NCBI RefSeq assembly: GCF_001651855.1
Contig: NZ_LNQC01000080.1
Span: forward strand, 124,001-188,000
Length of the DNA stretch: 64,000 nucleotides
DNA from: Sinorhizobium americanum
GTDB lineage: Bacteria; Pseudomonadota; Alphaproteobacteria; Rhizobiales; Rhizobiaceae
Direction: 5' to 3'
Shown here piece after piece: positions 35,253 to 44,426 of this stretch. The notes under the pieces are model-generated. The model was not told the origin of the DNA. It did no database searches and saw only the letters and a program-made list of their open reading frames with translations. The first letter of the stretch is position 1. The number at the start of each line of letters is the position of its first letter. Position numbers and translations under genes: made by a program.

Positions 35253-35281
35253 ATAACGCAGCCACGCTGTTAGCGTTCCAA
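35253..35281 (-). promoter_or_regulatory. promoter of the 6S-like RNA
   Basis: On the minus strand TTGGAA (35281-35276), a 17-bp spacer, and CGTTAT (35258-35253). The predicted start at about 35246-35250 coincides with the first base of the long stem. Confidence 0.5.
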
Positions 35282-35494
35282 TCCTTGTTCGACGAGAGAG
35301 GCGACCGACAGCGCGACTTCCTCTTTCCGTTGACATCAAGGGCTTTCTATGGTCTCACCCCTGCCGACTGGAATTGCCCGCCGATACCGCTCAAACGGCA
35401 CCCTTGCGGGCCTTCCTTCCCATAAAATACGCGCCCGTCAGCTGGTAGGCACTCCGGCCAAGGGCTCAAGAGCACGTCAAGACGGGCAAAGACC
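35282..35494. other. gap before gltX
   Basis: I see no gene or clear structure in these 213 bp beyond the probable gltX promoter region. The start at 35495 has only weak ribosome-site similarity. Confidence 0.4.
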
Positions 35495-36952
35495 ATGGCA
35501 GATTCTGCAGTCCGGGTACGCATCGCACCCTCCCCCACCGGCGAACCGCATGTCGGCACCGCCTATATCGCGCTGTTCAACTATCTCTTTGCGAAGAAGC
35601 ACGGCGGCGAATTCATCCTGCGCATCGAGGATACCGACGCGACGCGCTCGACGCCGGAATTCGAGAAGAAGGTGCTCGATGCGCTGAAATGGTGCGGGCT
35701 CACATGGTCGGAAGGTCCGGATATCGGCGGCCCCCACGGCCCCTATCGCCAGAGCGACCGCAAGGATATCTACAAGCCCTATGTCGAGAAAATCGTCGAG
35801 AACGGCCACGGCTTCCGCTGCTTCTGCACGCCCGAGCGGCTGGAGAAGATGCGCGAGGCACAGCGCGCCGCCGGCAAGCCGCCGAAGTATGACGGCCTGT
35901 GCCTGAGCCTGTCGGCCGAGGAAGTCACCTCCCGCGTCGCCGCCGGCGAGCCGCATGTCGTGCGCATGAAGATCCCGACCGAGGGCTCCTGCAAGTTCCA
36001 CGACGGCGTCTATGGCGATGTCGATATCCCGTGGGATGCGGTCGACATGCAGGTGCTGCTCAAGGCCGACGGCATGCCGACCTATCATATGGCGAATGTC
36101 GTCGACGACCATATGATGAAGATCACCCATGTCGCGCGCGGCGAGGAGTGGCTCGCCTCGGTGCCGAAGCACATCCTGATCTATCAGTATCTCGGCCTCG
36201 AGCCGCCGAAGTTCATGCATCTGTCGCTAATGCGCAATGCCGACAAGTCGAAGCTGTCCAAGCGCAAGAACCCGACCTCGATCTCCTATTACACGGCGCT
36301 CGGCTATCTGCCGGAAGCGCTGATGAACTTCCTCGGCCTGTTCTTCATCCAGATCGCCGAGGGCGAAGAACTGCTGACGATCGAGGAACTGGCGCAAAAG
36401 TTCGATCCTGAAAACCTGTCGAAGGCCGGCGCGATTTTTGACATTCAGAAGCTCGACTGGCTGAACGCCCGCTGGATCCGCGAGAAGCTCTCGGAAGACG
36501 AGTTTGCCGCGCGGGTCTTCGCCTGGGCGTCCGAAAACGAACGTCTCAAGGAGGGCCTGAAGCTCTCGCAGTCGCGCATCTCGAAGCTCGGCGAGCTGCC
36601 GGATCTGGCCGCCTTCCTCTTCAAGTCCGATCTCGGCCTGCAGCCGGCCGCCTTTGCCGGCGTAAAGGCGACGCCTGAGGAGATGCTGGAGGTCCTGAAC
36701 ACCGTTCAGCCGGACCTCGAAAAGATCCTCGAATGGAACAAGGAATCGATCGAGGCGGAACTGCGCGCCAGCGCCGAGCGGATGGGCAAGAAGCTCAAGG
36801 CCGTCGTCTCGCCGCTCTTCGTCGCCATCTCCGGTTCGCAGCGTTCGCTGCCGCTCTTCGACTCGATGGAACTGCTCGGCCGCGCCGTCGTGCGCCAGCG
36901 GCTCAAGGTGGCGGCACAGGTGGTCGCCTCCATGGTTGGCAGCGGAAAGTAA
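35495..36952 (+). CDS. gltX: glutamyl-tRNA synthetase
   Basis: 485 residues. The class I HIGH motif appears as PSPTGEPHVGTA (residues 13-23), and the KMSKS-like motif is SKLSKRK near 250-256. 'RIEDTDATRS' follows the HIGH helix. It charges tRNA-Glu. It lies 11 bp before lysS and is probably co-transcribed. Confidence 0.94.
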   Translation: MADSAVRVRIAPSPTGEPHVGTAYIALFNYLFAKKHGGEFILRIEDTDATRSTPEFEKKVLDALKWCGLTWSEGPDIGGPHGPYRQSDRKDIYKPYVEKIVENGHGFRCFCTPERLEKMREAQRAAGKPPKYDGLCLSLSAEEVTSRVAAGEPHVVRMKIPTEGSCKFHDGVYGDVDIPWDAVDMQVLLKADGMPTYHMANVVDDHMMKITHVARGEEWLASVPKHILIYQYLGLEPPKFMHLSLMRNADKSKLSKRKNPTSISYYTALGYLPEALMNFLGLFFIQIAEGEELLTIEELAQKFDPENLSKAGAIFDIQKLDWLNARWIREKLSEDEFAARVFAWASENERLKEGLKLSQSRISKLGELPDLAAFLFKSDLGLQPAAFAGVKATPEEMLEVLNTVQPDLEKILEWNKESIEAELRASAERMGKKLKAVVSPLFVAISGSQRSLPLFDSMELLGRAVVRQRLKVAAQVVASMVGSGK

Positions 36953-36963
36953 GGACGATACCC

Positions 36964-38460
36964 ATGAACGAGAAGACAGAAACCGCCGGCCTTTCCTCCG
37001 ACGCCACGGAAGTACGCGCCCAGAAGCTCGACCTCTTGCGCACGCAGATCGGCGATGTCTATCCGGCGCATTTCCACCGCACGCTGACCAATGCGGAACT
37101 CGCGGAAAAATATGCCGGGCTCGAGCCGGACACGGAAAGCGGCGACCTGGTGACGGTCGCCGGCCGCGTCTTCTCCTCGCGCAATTCCGGCATGTTCATG
37201 GATATCCATGACGCCTCCGGCAAGATCCAGATCTTCTCGCACAAGGACACGGCCCCGGAGGAAGCGCGCGCGCTGCTGCCGATGATCGATCTCGGCGATA
37301 TCATCGGCGTTACCGGCGAGGTGCGCCGCACCAAGCGTGGCGAGTTGACGGTGAACGCCAAGCAAATCACCATGCTCTGCAAGTCGCTTCTGCCGATGCC
37401 GGAGAAGTATCACGGGCTTGCCGACATCGAGACGCGCTACCGCAAGCGCTATCTCGACATCATGGTCAACGAGGAATCGAAGCTGCGCTTCCAGCAACGA
37501 AGCCGCATCGTCTCCGGCATCCGCCGCTTCCTCGAGGACGAAGGCTTCATGGAAGTCGAGACGCCGATGCTGCAGCCGATCTATGGCGGCGCCACGGCCG
37601 AACCCTTCAAGACGCATCACAACACGCTGAAGCTGGACATGTATCTGCGCATCGCGCCCGAGCTTTACCTGAAGCGCGTGCTCGTTTCCGGCCTGACCGA
37701 CAAGGTCTTCGAGATCAACCGCAACTTCCGCAACGAAGGCGTCTCTACCCGGCACAATCCAGAATTCACCATGATGGAGTGCTACTGGGCCTATGCCGAT
37801 TACGAGGACATGATGGGCCTCGTCGAGCGTATGTTCGAAAAGCTCGCCCTCGCCGTCCACGGCACGACCGAGTTCGAATTCGGCGACAAGCAGCTCTCCT
37901 TCAAGGGTCCCTTCCCGCGCGTCTCGATGCCGGCGGCCGTCAAGGACGCGACCGGCATCGATTTCCTTGCCATCCGGAGCGACGAGGAAGCCCGCCAGGC
38001 GGCCCGCAATGCCGGGATCGAGGTCGAGAAGGACGCGACCTGGGGCGAAGTGCTCGCCTTCATCTTCGAGGAGAAGGTCGAAGCGACGCTGATCCAGCCG
38101 GCCCATGTCATTCATTTTCCGAAGGACATCTCACCCTTCGCCAAGGAGGTGCCGGGCGAGCCGCGGCTCGTCGAGCGCTTCGAGACCTATTGCAACGGCT
38201 GGGAGATCGGCAACGCCTTCTCCGAACTCAACGACCCGGTCGAGCAGCGCGCCCGCATGGTCGAGCAGATGGAACAGGCCCACGCCCGCGGCGAAAAGGA
38301 AAAGACGCTCGACGACGACTTCCTCGACGCCATGGACCAGGGCATGCCGCCCGCCGGCGGCTTAGGCATCGGCGTCGACCGGCTGATCATGCTGCTCACC
38401 AATTCGCCGTCGATCCGCGACATCATTCTCTTCCCGGCCCGGCGCCACAAGGGCGACTGA
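36964..38460 (+). CDS. lysS: lysyl-tRNA synthetase, class II
   Basis: 498 residues, class II. It has an OB-fold anticodon domain (about 55-150), motif 2 'FRNEGVSTRHNPEFTMME', and motif 3 'GMPPAGGLGIGVDRLIMLL' near the end. It charges tRNA-Lys. It is followed by a strong terminator. Confidence 0.94.
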   Translation: MNEKTETAGLSSDATEVRAQKLDLLRTQIGDVYPAHFHRTLTNAELAEKYAGLEPDTESGDLVTVAGRVFSSRNSGMFMDIHDASGKIQIFSHKDTAPEEARALLPMIDLGDIIGVTGEVRRTKRGELTVNAKQITMLCKSLLPMPEKYHGLADIETRYRKRYLDIMVNEESKLRFQQRSRIVSGIRRFLEDEGFMEVETPMLQPIYGGATAEPFKTHHNTLKLDMYLRIAPELYLKRVLVSGLTDKVFEINRNFRNEGVSTRHNPEFTMMECYWAYADYEDMMGLVERMFEKLALAVHGTTEFEFGDKQLSFKGPFPRVSMPAAVKDATGIDFLAIRSDEEARQAARNAGIEVEKDATWGEVLAFIFEEKVEATLIQPAHVIHFPKDISPFAKEVPGEPRLVERFETYCNGWEIGNAFSELNDPVEQRARMVEQMEQAHARGEKEKTLDDDFLDAMDQGMPPAGGLGIGVDRLIMLLTNSPSIRDIILFPARRHKGD

Positions 38461-38488
38461 GCTGATAAGCAGACCCCGGACAGCATTG

Positions 38489-38520
38489 AGCCCATCGCGC
38501 AAGCGGTGGGCTTTTCGTTT
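38489..38520 (+). terminator. rho-independent terminator after lysS
   Basis: AGCCCATCGC (38489-38498) pairs with GCGGTGGGCT (38503-38512), GCAA tetraloop, then TTTCGTTT. Confidence 0.9.
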
Positions 38521-38543
38521 GACGGGGAAATGTTGTTGGCGGG

Positions 38544-39299
38544 TCAATGCCCGCCATGCGCCTCGGCACTCTCGGCCGGATGCTCGCTCGATTCCGACAC
38601 GGCCGCAGCCTCCGCGTCTTCCGCCTCGGCCGCAGCCGGATCGATGCAAAGCGAGTGATCGTCCATCTTGGCCATGATGGCGTGAACTTCGTCGAGCCCG
38701 AGGCTCACGAGCTTGCCATGGAACATGCCGTCCGGATTGGCCGTGCCGTCATTGTAGGAAGCCCGGAACGGCTCGCCCATGCCCTTGACGCTCTGCGGAC
38801 CGGGCGCGAAAAGCACTTCGGCACCGATCGCGGCACCCCGCACCGCGGCGCGCTCCTCAGGCCCGGCGGCATCGAGCACGACCACTTGATAGAGGTCGGC
38901 CCTTTCCTTCTTGGCGAATGCGCCGACGACGCGCAGCGCCGTACGGACGCGCTCCGGGCCAGCCGCGCTGTCGGTCTTCACATGCATGCGGATCCAGCGC
39001 TGGCCGCGGTGGTCGAGCTTCAGCGTCCGGAGCGCCGTGCATTCGAGACCGGAAGCGGAAGGCTCCGAAAGCCGCGCGACGAGCCTGTCGCGCCCCACAT
39101 AGACGGCGGCACCGCCGGATGCGGCCGAGACCGCAAAGGCCGCGGCAAGGATGACCACGAGCCGCTTCGAAGGGCGCAATTTACTCAAGATAGCCTTCAC
39201 AGGCGGCTCCGCTGGACGCAAATACGAGAAAAGCCAGAACGCCATCGAGGATAGGCGAAACACCCTTTCGGAAAGTTTAAGCGGACGGGCGCAAGACAC
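38544..39299 (-). CDS. unknown membrane-anchored protein
   Basis: 251 residues from the GTG at 39299, which has GCAGGAGAG just before it; the ATG at 39245 is an alternative without a good site. One membrane segment (about 45-65: 'RLVVILAAAFAVSAASGGAAVYV') is followed by a soluble domain with 'SGLECTALRTLKLDHRGQRWIRMHVKTD' and 'LYQVVVLDAAGPEERAAVRGAAIGAEVLFAP'. The C-terminus is rich in Ala and Glu and ends HGGH. I do not recognise the family. Probably periplasmic. Confidence 0.7.
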   Translation of the reverse strand: MSCARPLKLSERVFRLSSMAFWLFSYLRPAEPPVKAILSKLRPSKRLVVILAAAFAVSAASGGAAVYVGRDRLVARLSEPSASGLECTALRTLKLDHRGQRWIRMHVKTDSAAGPERVRTALRVVGAFAKKERADLYQVVVLDAAGPEERAAVRGAAIGAEVLFAPGPQSVKGMGEPFRASYNDGTANPDGMFHGKLVSLGLDEVHAIMAKMDDHSLCIDPAAAEAEDAEAAAVSESSEHPAESAEAHGGH

Positions 39300-39364
39300 T
39301 TGCTCTCCTGCCCGCCGTCACTAAAAACGAAGCGTCAGTTCTCGATTGGGGGATAAGGGAGATC

Positions 39365-40600
39365 ATGGCGCGCATCGGAATAGTCGGAGCGGGTATCATC
39401 GGCTGCGCCTCGGCGGTCCATCTGATCGCCGAAGGCCACGCCGTCAGCGTATTCGAGAAGGACCCCGACGGCCTGCCTGCCTCCATCGGCAACGCCGGCA
39501 TCCTCGCGGTTCCGGAGATCGATCCGATCGCCCGCCCCGAAATGCTCTTCGCGGCGCCGAAATGGCTGATCGATCCGCTTGGTCCGCTGACGCTGCGCTG
39601 GCAAGACCTGCCGGCCCTCACGCCCTGGCTCTTCCATTTGCTTCTTGCGGCTCGGCCCGCCCAGGTCGAACGCTCCCGCCAGGCCCTGCTCGGCCTGATG
39701 CGTGAAGCTCTCGCCGCACATCAGGCCATGGCGAGACTCTGCGGCATTTCGGGCCATATGAAACCGACCGGGGCGCTGACGATCTTCGACAGCGAGGCTG
39801 CCCTCGACGCCGCCTTCCGGCACGAGCAGGCAACCGCCCGCCTTTTCGGCTTCGCCGTCGAACGGCTCGACGCCCGCGCCGCCCGCGGCCGCATCCCGGC
39901 GCTCGAGGGCGCCTTCGCCGGCGGCGTCTTCAGCAGCGGATATCAGACCTTTCCCGATCCGCTCAAACTGCTGCGCGATCTGCAGCACCATGTCCGGCAA
40001 CAGGGCACGCTCGTCGAAGCCGGCGTCGAGGCCGTGCAGCCAAGCACCGAGGGGATCACCATAGTCGCCGACAGCGGCGAACGGCACGTCTTCGACAAGG
40101 TGGTGATCGCCGCCGGCGTGTGGTCGCGCACGCTGGTCCGCCAGCTTGGGCTGAAGGTGCTGCTGGAAACGGAACGCGGGTACAACACCACCTTCGCTGA
40201 CCCGCCGGTGAAGCTGGAAATGCCGATCTTCTTCGCCGAGCACGGCTTCGTGGCAACGCCGCTTGCCAACGCCCTGCGCATCGGCGGTGCGGTGGAACTG
40301 GCGCGGCCGGAGGCGCCCCCGAACTACGCGCGCGCCGCTGCCATGCGCCGCAAGATGCGGCGCTATGTGCCGGCCCTGCCGGAGAGCGGCGGCAAGGAAT
40401 GGATGGGCAGGCGCCCTTCGACACCGGATTCGGTGCCGGTCATCAGCCTCCATCCGTCCGACCCCCGCATCGCCATGGCCTTCGGCCACGGCCATCTCGG
40501 TCTGACGCTCTCGGCGATCACTGGCGCCAAGATCGCCGCCCTCCTCTCCAACCGGGCTGGTACCGACCTCGAATCGTTCAGCATCCGACGTTTTCAATAA
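39365..40600 (+). CDS. DadA-like FAD-dependent D-amino acid dehydrogenase
   Basis: 411 residues. The FAD Rossmann motif GIVGAGIIGCASA is at the N-terminus, and 'VVIAAGVWSR' and 'MAFGHGHLGLTLS' are typical of the DAO family. It would oxidise D-amino acids or related substrates (proline, sarcosine). There is no partner gene such as an alanine racemase beside it, so specificity is open. Confidence 0.87.
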   Translation: MARIGIVGAGIIGCASAVHLIAEGHAVSVFEKDPDGLPASIGNAGILAVPEIDPIARPEMLFAAPKWLIDPLGPLTLRWQDLPALTPWLFHLLLAARPAQVERSRQALLGLMREALAAHQAMARLCGISGHMKPTGALTIFDSEAALDAAFRHEQATARLFGFAVERLDARAARGRIPALEGAFAGGVFSSGYQTFPDPLKLLRDLQHHVRQQGTLVEAGVEAVQPSTEGITIVADSGERHVFDKVVIAAGVWSRTLVRQLGLKVLLETERGYNTTFADPPVKLEMPIFFAEHGFVATPLANALRIGGAVELARPEAPPNYARAAAMRRKMRRYVPALPESGGKEWMGRRPSTPDSVPVISLHPSDPRIAMAFGHGHLGLTLSAITGAKIAALLSNRAGTDLESFSIRRFQ

Positions 40601-40703
40601 GCCCGGCGATCGATTGACTTTCGCGCGCAGCTTGTCCATTGCCGCCAGCACGCAGGATCAGGTTCAGGCAAAAGGGGCCGATGTCCCCGAGAAGGAAGAC
40701 GAT

Positions 40704-41657
40704 ATGCACAAGGTTATTTTCGATACGGATCCCGGCGTCGACGACGCCATGGCGCTTCTCTTCCTGCACCGTCACCCGGAGATCGACCTCATCGGCATTA
40801 CCTCGGTGTTCGGCAACGCCTCCATCGAAACGACGACGCGCAACGCCCTGTTCCTGAAGCAGGCCTGGGGCATTGCCGCGCCGGTCGCCAAGGGCCTCGG
40901 CGAGATGTTCAATCCCGACCGGCCGCATATCGACTGGCCGACCGGCATTCACGGCCACGATGGCCTCGGCAATATCGACGTGCCGGATGTGATCGACCTG
41001 CCGCTCGATCATCGGCCCGCGCATCGCTTCATCATCGACACCGTGCGCGCCAATCCAGGGGAAGTGACGCTCGTCGCGGTCGGCCGCATGACCAATCTGG
41101 CGCGCGCATTGCGCGAAGACCCGGATATTGCCAGCCTCGTGAAAGCCGTGGTGATCATGGGCGGCGCCTTCGACGTTCCCGGCAACATCACCCCGGCCGC
41201 CGAGGCCAATATTCATGGAGACCCGGAGGCAGCCGACGCGGTGATGACCGCCCCATGGCCGGTGACGGTGATCGGCCTCGACGTGACGTCGCAGACGGTG
41301 ATGACGCGCGCCGTGCTCGCGGACATCGCCGAACGTGGCGGCAAGGCGGCAAAACTCCTCGCCGACATTTCGCAGTTCTACATCGTCTTCTACGAGCAGC
41401 ATGTCGATGACGGCATGGTCGTGCACGACAGCTGTGCCTGCGCCTATGTCGTCGCCCCGGAACTGTTCCGCACCCGCAGCGGGCCAATCCGCGTGCTCTG
41501 CGGCGGCATAGCCGACGGCCAGACGATCCAGAAGCCGGACGGGCGGCTTTTCCCGCCGAATGCCTGGGACAATCTGCCGAGCCAAAAGGCCTGCATCGGC
41601 ATTGATGCCGAGGCGGTGCTGAAGCTGATCGGCGATACGCTGGCGAACGGTCGATAA
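40704..41657 (+). CDS. ribonucleoside hydrolase (IunH family)
   Basis: 317 residues. The start ATG at 40704 has AAGGAAG before it. The calcium-binding signature VIFDTDPGVDDAMALL is at residues 4-19, and the active-site 'GGAFDVPGNITPAAEANIHGDPEAAD' lies near 152-177. It hydrolyses ribonucleosides to base and ribose for salvage. No clear operon partner, though the next genes are on the same strand. Confidence 0.9.
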   Translation: MHKVIFDTDPGVDDAMALLFLHRHPEIDLIGITSVFGNASIETTTRNALFLKQAWGIAAPVAKGLGEMFNPDRPHIDWPTGIHGHDGLGNIDVPDVIDLPLDHRPAHRFIIDTVRANPGEVTLVAVGRMTNLARALREDPDIASLVKAVVIMGGAFDVPGNITPAAEANIHGDPEAADAVMTAPWPVTVIGLDVTSQTVMTRAVLADIAERGGKAAKLLADISQFYIVFYEQHVDDGMVVHDSCACAYVVAPELFRTRSGPIRVLCGGIADGQTIQKPDGRLFPPNAWDNLPSQKACIGIDAEAVLKLIGDTLANGR

Positions 41658-41736
41658 GTCCCCCGGTCTTTCTCAGCCGACGAAAAACTTGCGCGGATAG
41701 CTGGCAGACAGTCGCCCGCCAGCTATCTTTGTCTGC

Positions 41737-42747
41737 ATGAAGCCGGAATCATTGCTCTATCCCGCTCCGAAGGGGCTCTATTGCGAGAAGGGAAACTTCT
41801 ACATCGACCCGGTTCAGCCGGTCGAAAGGGCGCTGATCACCCATGGCCATTCCGATCATGCCCGCGCCGGACATGGCCGCGTGCTTGCGACACGCGAAAC
41901 GCTCGACATCATGCGCATTCGCTACGGCGACAGCTTTTGCGGTGAAAGCGACGTCGCCCAGCTCGGCGAAACGATCGCGATCGACGGCGTCCGGGTCTGC
42001 TTTCATCCGGCCGGCCATGTGCTCGGCTCCGCGCAAATTTCGGTCGAGGCGGGTGGAAGAAGGATCGTGGTTTCGGGTGACTACAAGCGGCGGCCCGACC
42101 CGACCTGCCGCGCTTTCGAACCGGTCCGCTGCGATGTCTTTATTACCGAGGCGACCTTCGGCCTTCCGGTCTTCCACCATCCGGACGACAGGGCGGAGAC
42201 CGCCCGTCTCCTTGCCTCGCTGAAGCAATTTCCCGAGCGTGCCCATGTCGTCGGCGCTTACGCGCTCGGCAAGGCGCAGCGCGTCATCGCGCTGCTGCGT
42301 CAGCAAGGCTACGACGAGCCCATCCATATCCACGGCGCGCTTGCCAAACTCTGCGAATATTACCAGACCGAGGGCATCGATCTTGGCGATATCCGGCCAG
42401 CCACCCTTGCCGGCGACAGAAGGCCGGATTTCGCCGGTGGCATCGTCATCGGCCCGCCTTCGGCCTTTGCCGACCGCTGGGCGCGGCGCTTCGCCGAACC
42501 TGTCGCGGTCTTTGCGTCCGGATGGATGCTCATTCGCCAACGCGCCAAGCAGCGTGGCGTCGAATTGCCGCTCGTCATCTCCGACCATTGCGACTGGGCC
42601 GAACTGACCGGTACCATACGCGAAATTGCCCCGGCCGAAGTTTGGGTGACGCATGGCCGCGAGGAGGCCTTGGTGCGCTGGTGCGAATTGCAGGGCATTC
42701 CGGCGCGCCCGCTGCATCTCGTCGGCTACGACGACGAAGGGGAATGA
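41737..42747 (+). CDS. ligase-associated DNA exonuclease (metallo-beta-lactamase fold)
   Basis: 336 residues. The MBL metal motif HGHSDHARAGH lies near residues 32-42, and 'FHPAGHVLGSAQISVE' and the C-terminal beta-CASP 'LVISDHCDW...EVWVTHGREEALVRW' follow. This subgroup sits directly before ATP-dependent DNA ligases and is thought to process DNA ends in repair. The ligase ATG comes 3 bp after the stop. Confidence 0.9.
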   Translation: MKPESLLYPAPKGLYCEKGNFYIDPVQPVERALITHGHSDHARAGHGRVLATRETLDIMRIRYGDSFCGESDVAQLGETIAIDGVRVCFHPAGHVLGSAQISVEAGGRRIVVSGDYKRRPDPTCRAFEPVRCDVFITEATFGLPVFHHPDDRAETARLLASLKQFPERAHVVGAYALGKAQRVIALLRQQGYDEPIHIHGALAKLCEYYQTEGIDLGDIRPATLAGDRRPDFAGGIVIGPPSAFADRWARRFAEPVAVFASGWMLIRQRAKQRGVELPLVISDHCDWAELTGTIREIAPAEVWVTHGREEALVRWCELQGIPARPLHLVGYDDEGE

Positions 42748-42750
42748 CGG

Positions 42751-44364
42751 ATGAAAGCCTTCGCCGAACTTCTCGGCCGCCTCGTTCTGACCCCCCAGCG
42801 GAACGCCAAGATACGGCTGCTCGCCGACTATTTCCGCAGCGCCCCCGATCCGAGCCGCGGCTATGCACTGGCGGCGATCGCCGGGACGCTTTCGCTCAAC
42901 ACGGTCAAACCGGCCTTGATCCGCGACCTCTTGCTCGAGCGCATGGACGACGTGCTGTTCCACTATTCCTACGACTATGTCGGCGATCTCGCCGAGACGG
43001 TGTCGCTGGCCTGGGAACCGCCGGCGGACGTCGTTCCTGAGGACATTCCGCTCGGTGAGGTCGTCGAACGGCTTCAGAGGGCGGGGCGTTCCGAGGTGCG
43101 CTCGCTAGTCCGCGACATGCTCGACCGGCTCGATACCGCCGGCCGTTTCGCCTTTCTGAAACTCGTCACCGGGGGTTTACGGATCGGCGTCTCGGCGCGG
43201 CTCGCTAAGCAGGCCCTCGCTGACTTGGGCGGCAAGGACATCGGCGAGATCGAGACCTTGTGGCACGGGCTGTCGCCGCCTTACGTGCCGCTCTTTCTGT
43301 GGCTTTCCGGCGAAGCGGAGATGCCCCTTCTCAGCACGCCGGCCGTCTTCCATTCCGTGATGCTCGCGACCCCGATCGGCGAGGGCGATCTGGATGGATT
43401 GGACCCTGCCGACTTCGCCGCCGAATGGAAATGGGACGGGATCCGCGTCCAGCTTGCCAATATCGGCGGCGTGCGGCGGCTCTATTCCCGCAGCGGCGAC
43501 GAGATATCTGGCGCTTTCCCGGAAATCATCGAGGCGGCCGACATTGCCGGAGTGATCGACGGCGAGTTGCTGGTCGGCGGAACGATGCGCACCAATCGCG
43601 CCACCGCCACATTCGGCGACCTGCAACAGCGCCTGAATAGAAAGACCGTCAACCGCAAGCTGCTCGAGGACTATCCCGCCTTTATTCGCGGTTACGACAT
43701 CCTCTTTTCGGGCGAACGCGACATGCGGCCCGAACCTTTCCAAGTCCGCCGCCAAGCCCTGGCGGCCTTGATCGAAACCGCTTCGCCACAGCACTTCGAC
43801 CTGTCGCCGCTTGTTCCCTTCTCGACCTGGGAGGAACTGGACCGGCTGCGCTCGGACCCACCGGATCCGGTCATCGAGGGGATCATGCTGAAGCGGCTCG
43901 ACTCGCCCTATCTGTCCGGGCGGATGAAGGGCCCGTGGTTCAAATGGAAGCGCGCGCCGTTCAACATCGACGCGGTGCTGATGTACGCCCAGCGCGGCCA
44001 CGGCAAGCGCTCGAGCTACTATTCGGATTTCACCTTCGGCGTCTGGACGGAGGCGGAAGGCGGCGCGGCGCTGGTTCCCGTCGGCAAGGCCTATTTCGGC
44101 TTCACAGATGCCGAGTTGGAGGTGCTCGACCGGTATGTGCGCGACAACACGGTCGAGCGGTTCGGCCCGGTGCGCGCGGTTCGCGCCGAACCGGAGGCCG
44201 GCTTTGTCGTGGAAGTGGCGTTCGAGGGCCTGAACCGCTCGACCCGCCACAAATCGGGCGTCGCCATGCGCTTCCCGCGCATCGCCCGGCTGAGACCGGA
44301 CAAGCTGCCGCGGGAGGCCGACAGGCTGGAGACACTGCAGGCGATGATCGGGATGAAAGGTTAG
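42751..44364 (+). CDS. ATP-dependent DNA ligase
   Basis: 537 residues. It has an N-terminal DNA-binding domain (about 1-190), a nucleotidyltransferase domain with the adenylation lysine in EWKWDGIRVQL (near residue 227), and a C-terminal OB fold. Motifs 'IDGELLVG' and 'EGIMLKRLDSPY' are ligase motifs III/IV. It lies 3 bp after the MBL exonuclease. This is the second kind of ligase in bacteria, besides NAD-dependent LigA, and is linked to repair. The helicase often found in the same cluster is not adjacent. Confidence 0.92.
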   Translation: MKAFAELLGRLVLTPQRNAKIRLLADYFRSAPDPSRGYALAAIAGTLSLNTVKPALIRDLLLERMDDVLFHYSYDYVGDLAETVSLAWEPPADVVPEDIPLGEVVERLQRAGRSEVRSLVRDMLDRLDTAGRFAFLKLVTGGLRIGVSARLAKQALADLGGKDIGEIETLWHGLSPPYVPLFLWLSGEAEMPLLSTPAVFHSVMLATPIGEGDLDGLDPADFAAEWKWDGIRVQLANIGGVRRLYSRSGDEISGAFPEIIEAADIAGVIDGELLVGGTMRTNRATATFGDLQQRLNRKTVNRKLLEDYPAFIRGYDILFSGERDMRPEPFQVRRQALAALIETASPQHFDLSPLVPFSTWEELDRLRSDPPDPVIEGIMLKRLDSPYLSGRMKGPWFKWKRAPFNIDAVLMYAQRGHGKRSSYYSDFTFGVWTEAEGGAALVPVGKAYFGFTDAELEVLDRYVRDNTVERFGPVRAVRAEPEAGFVVEVAFEGLNRSTRHKSGVAMRFPRIARLRPDKLPREADRLETLQAMIGMKG

Positions 44365-44426
44365 AATCCCGGTTTCCCGCCTTCGCCTATTTCAGCGGTT
44401 CCGAATGAAGAATTGTTAAGGAGAGT

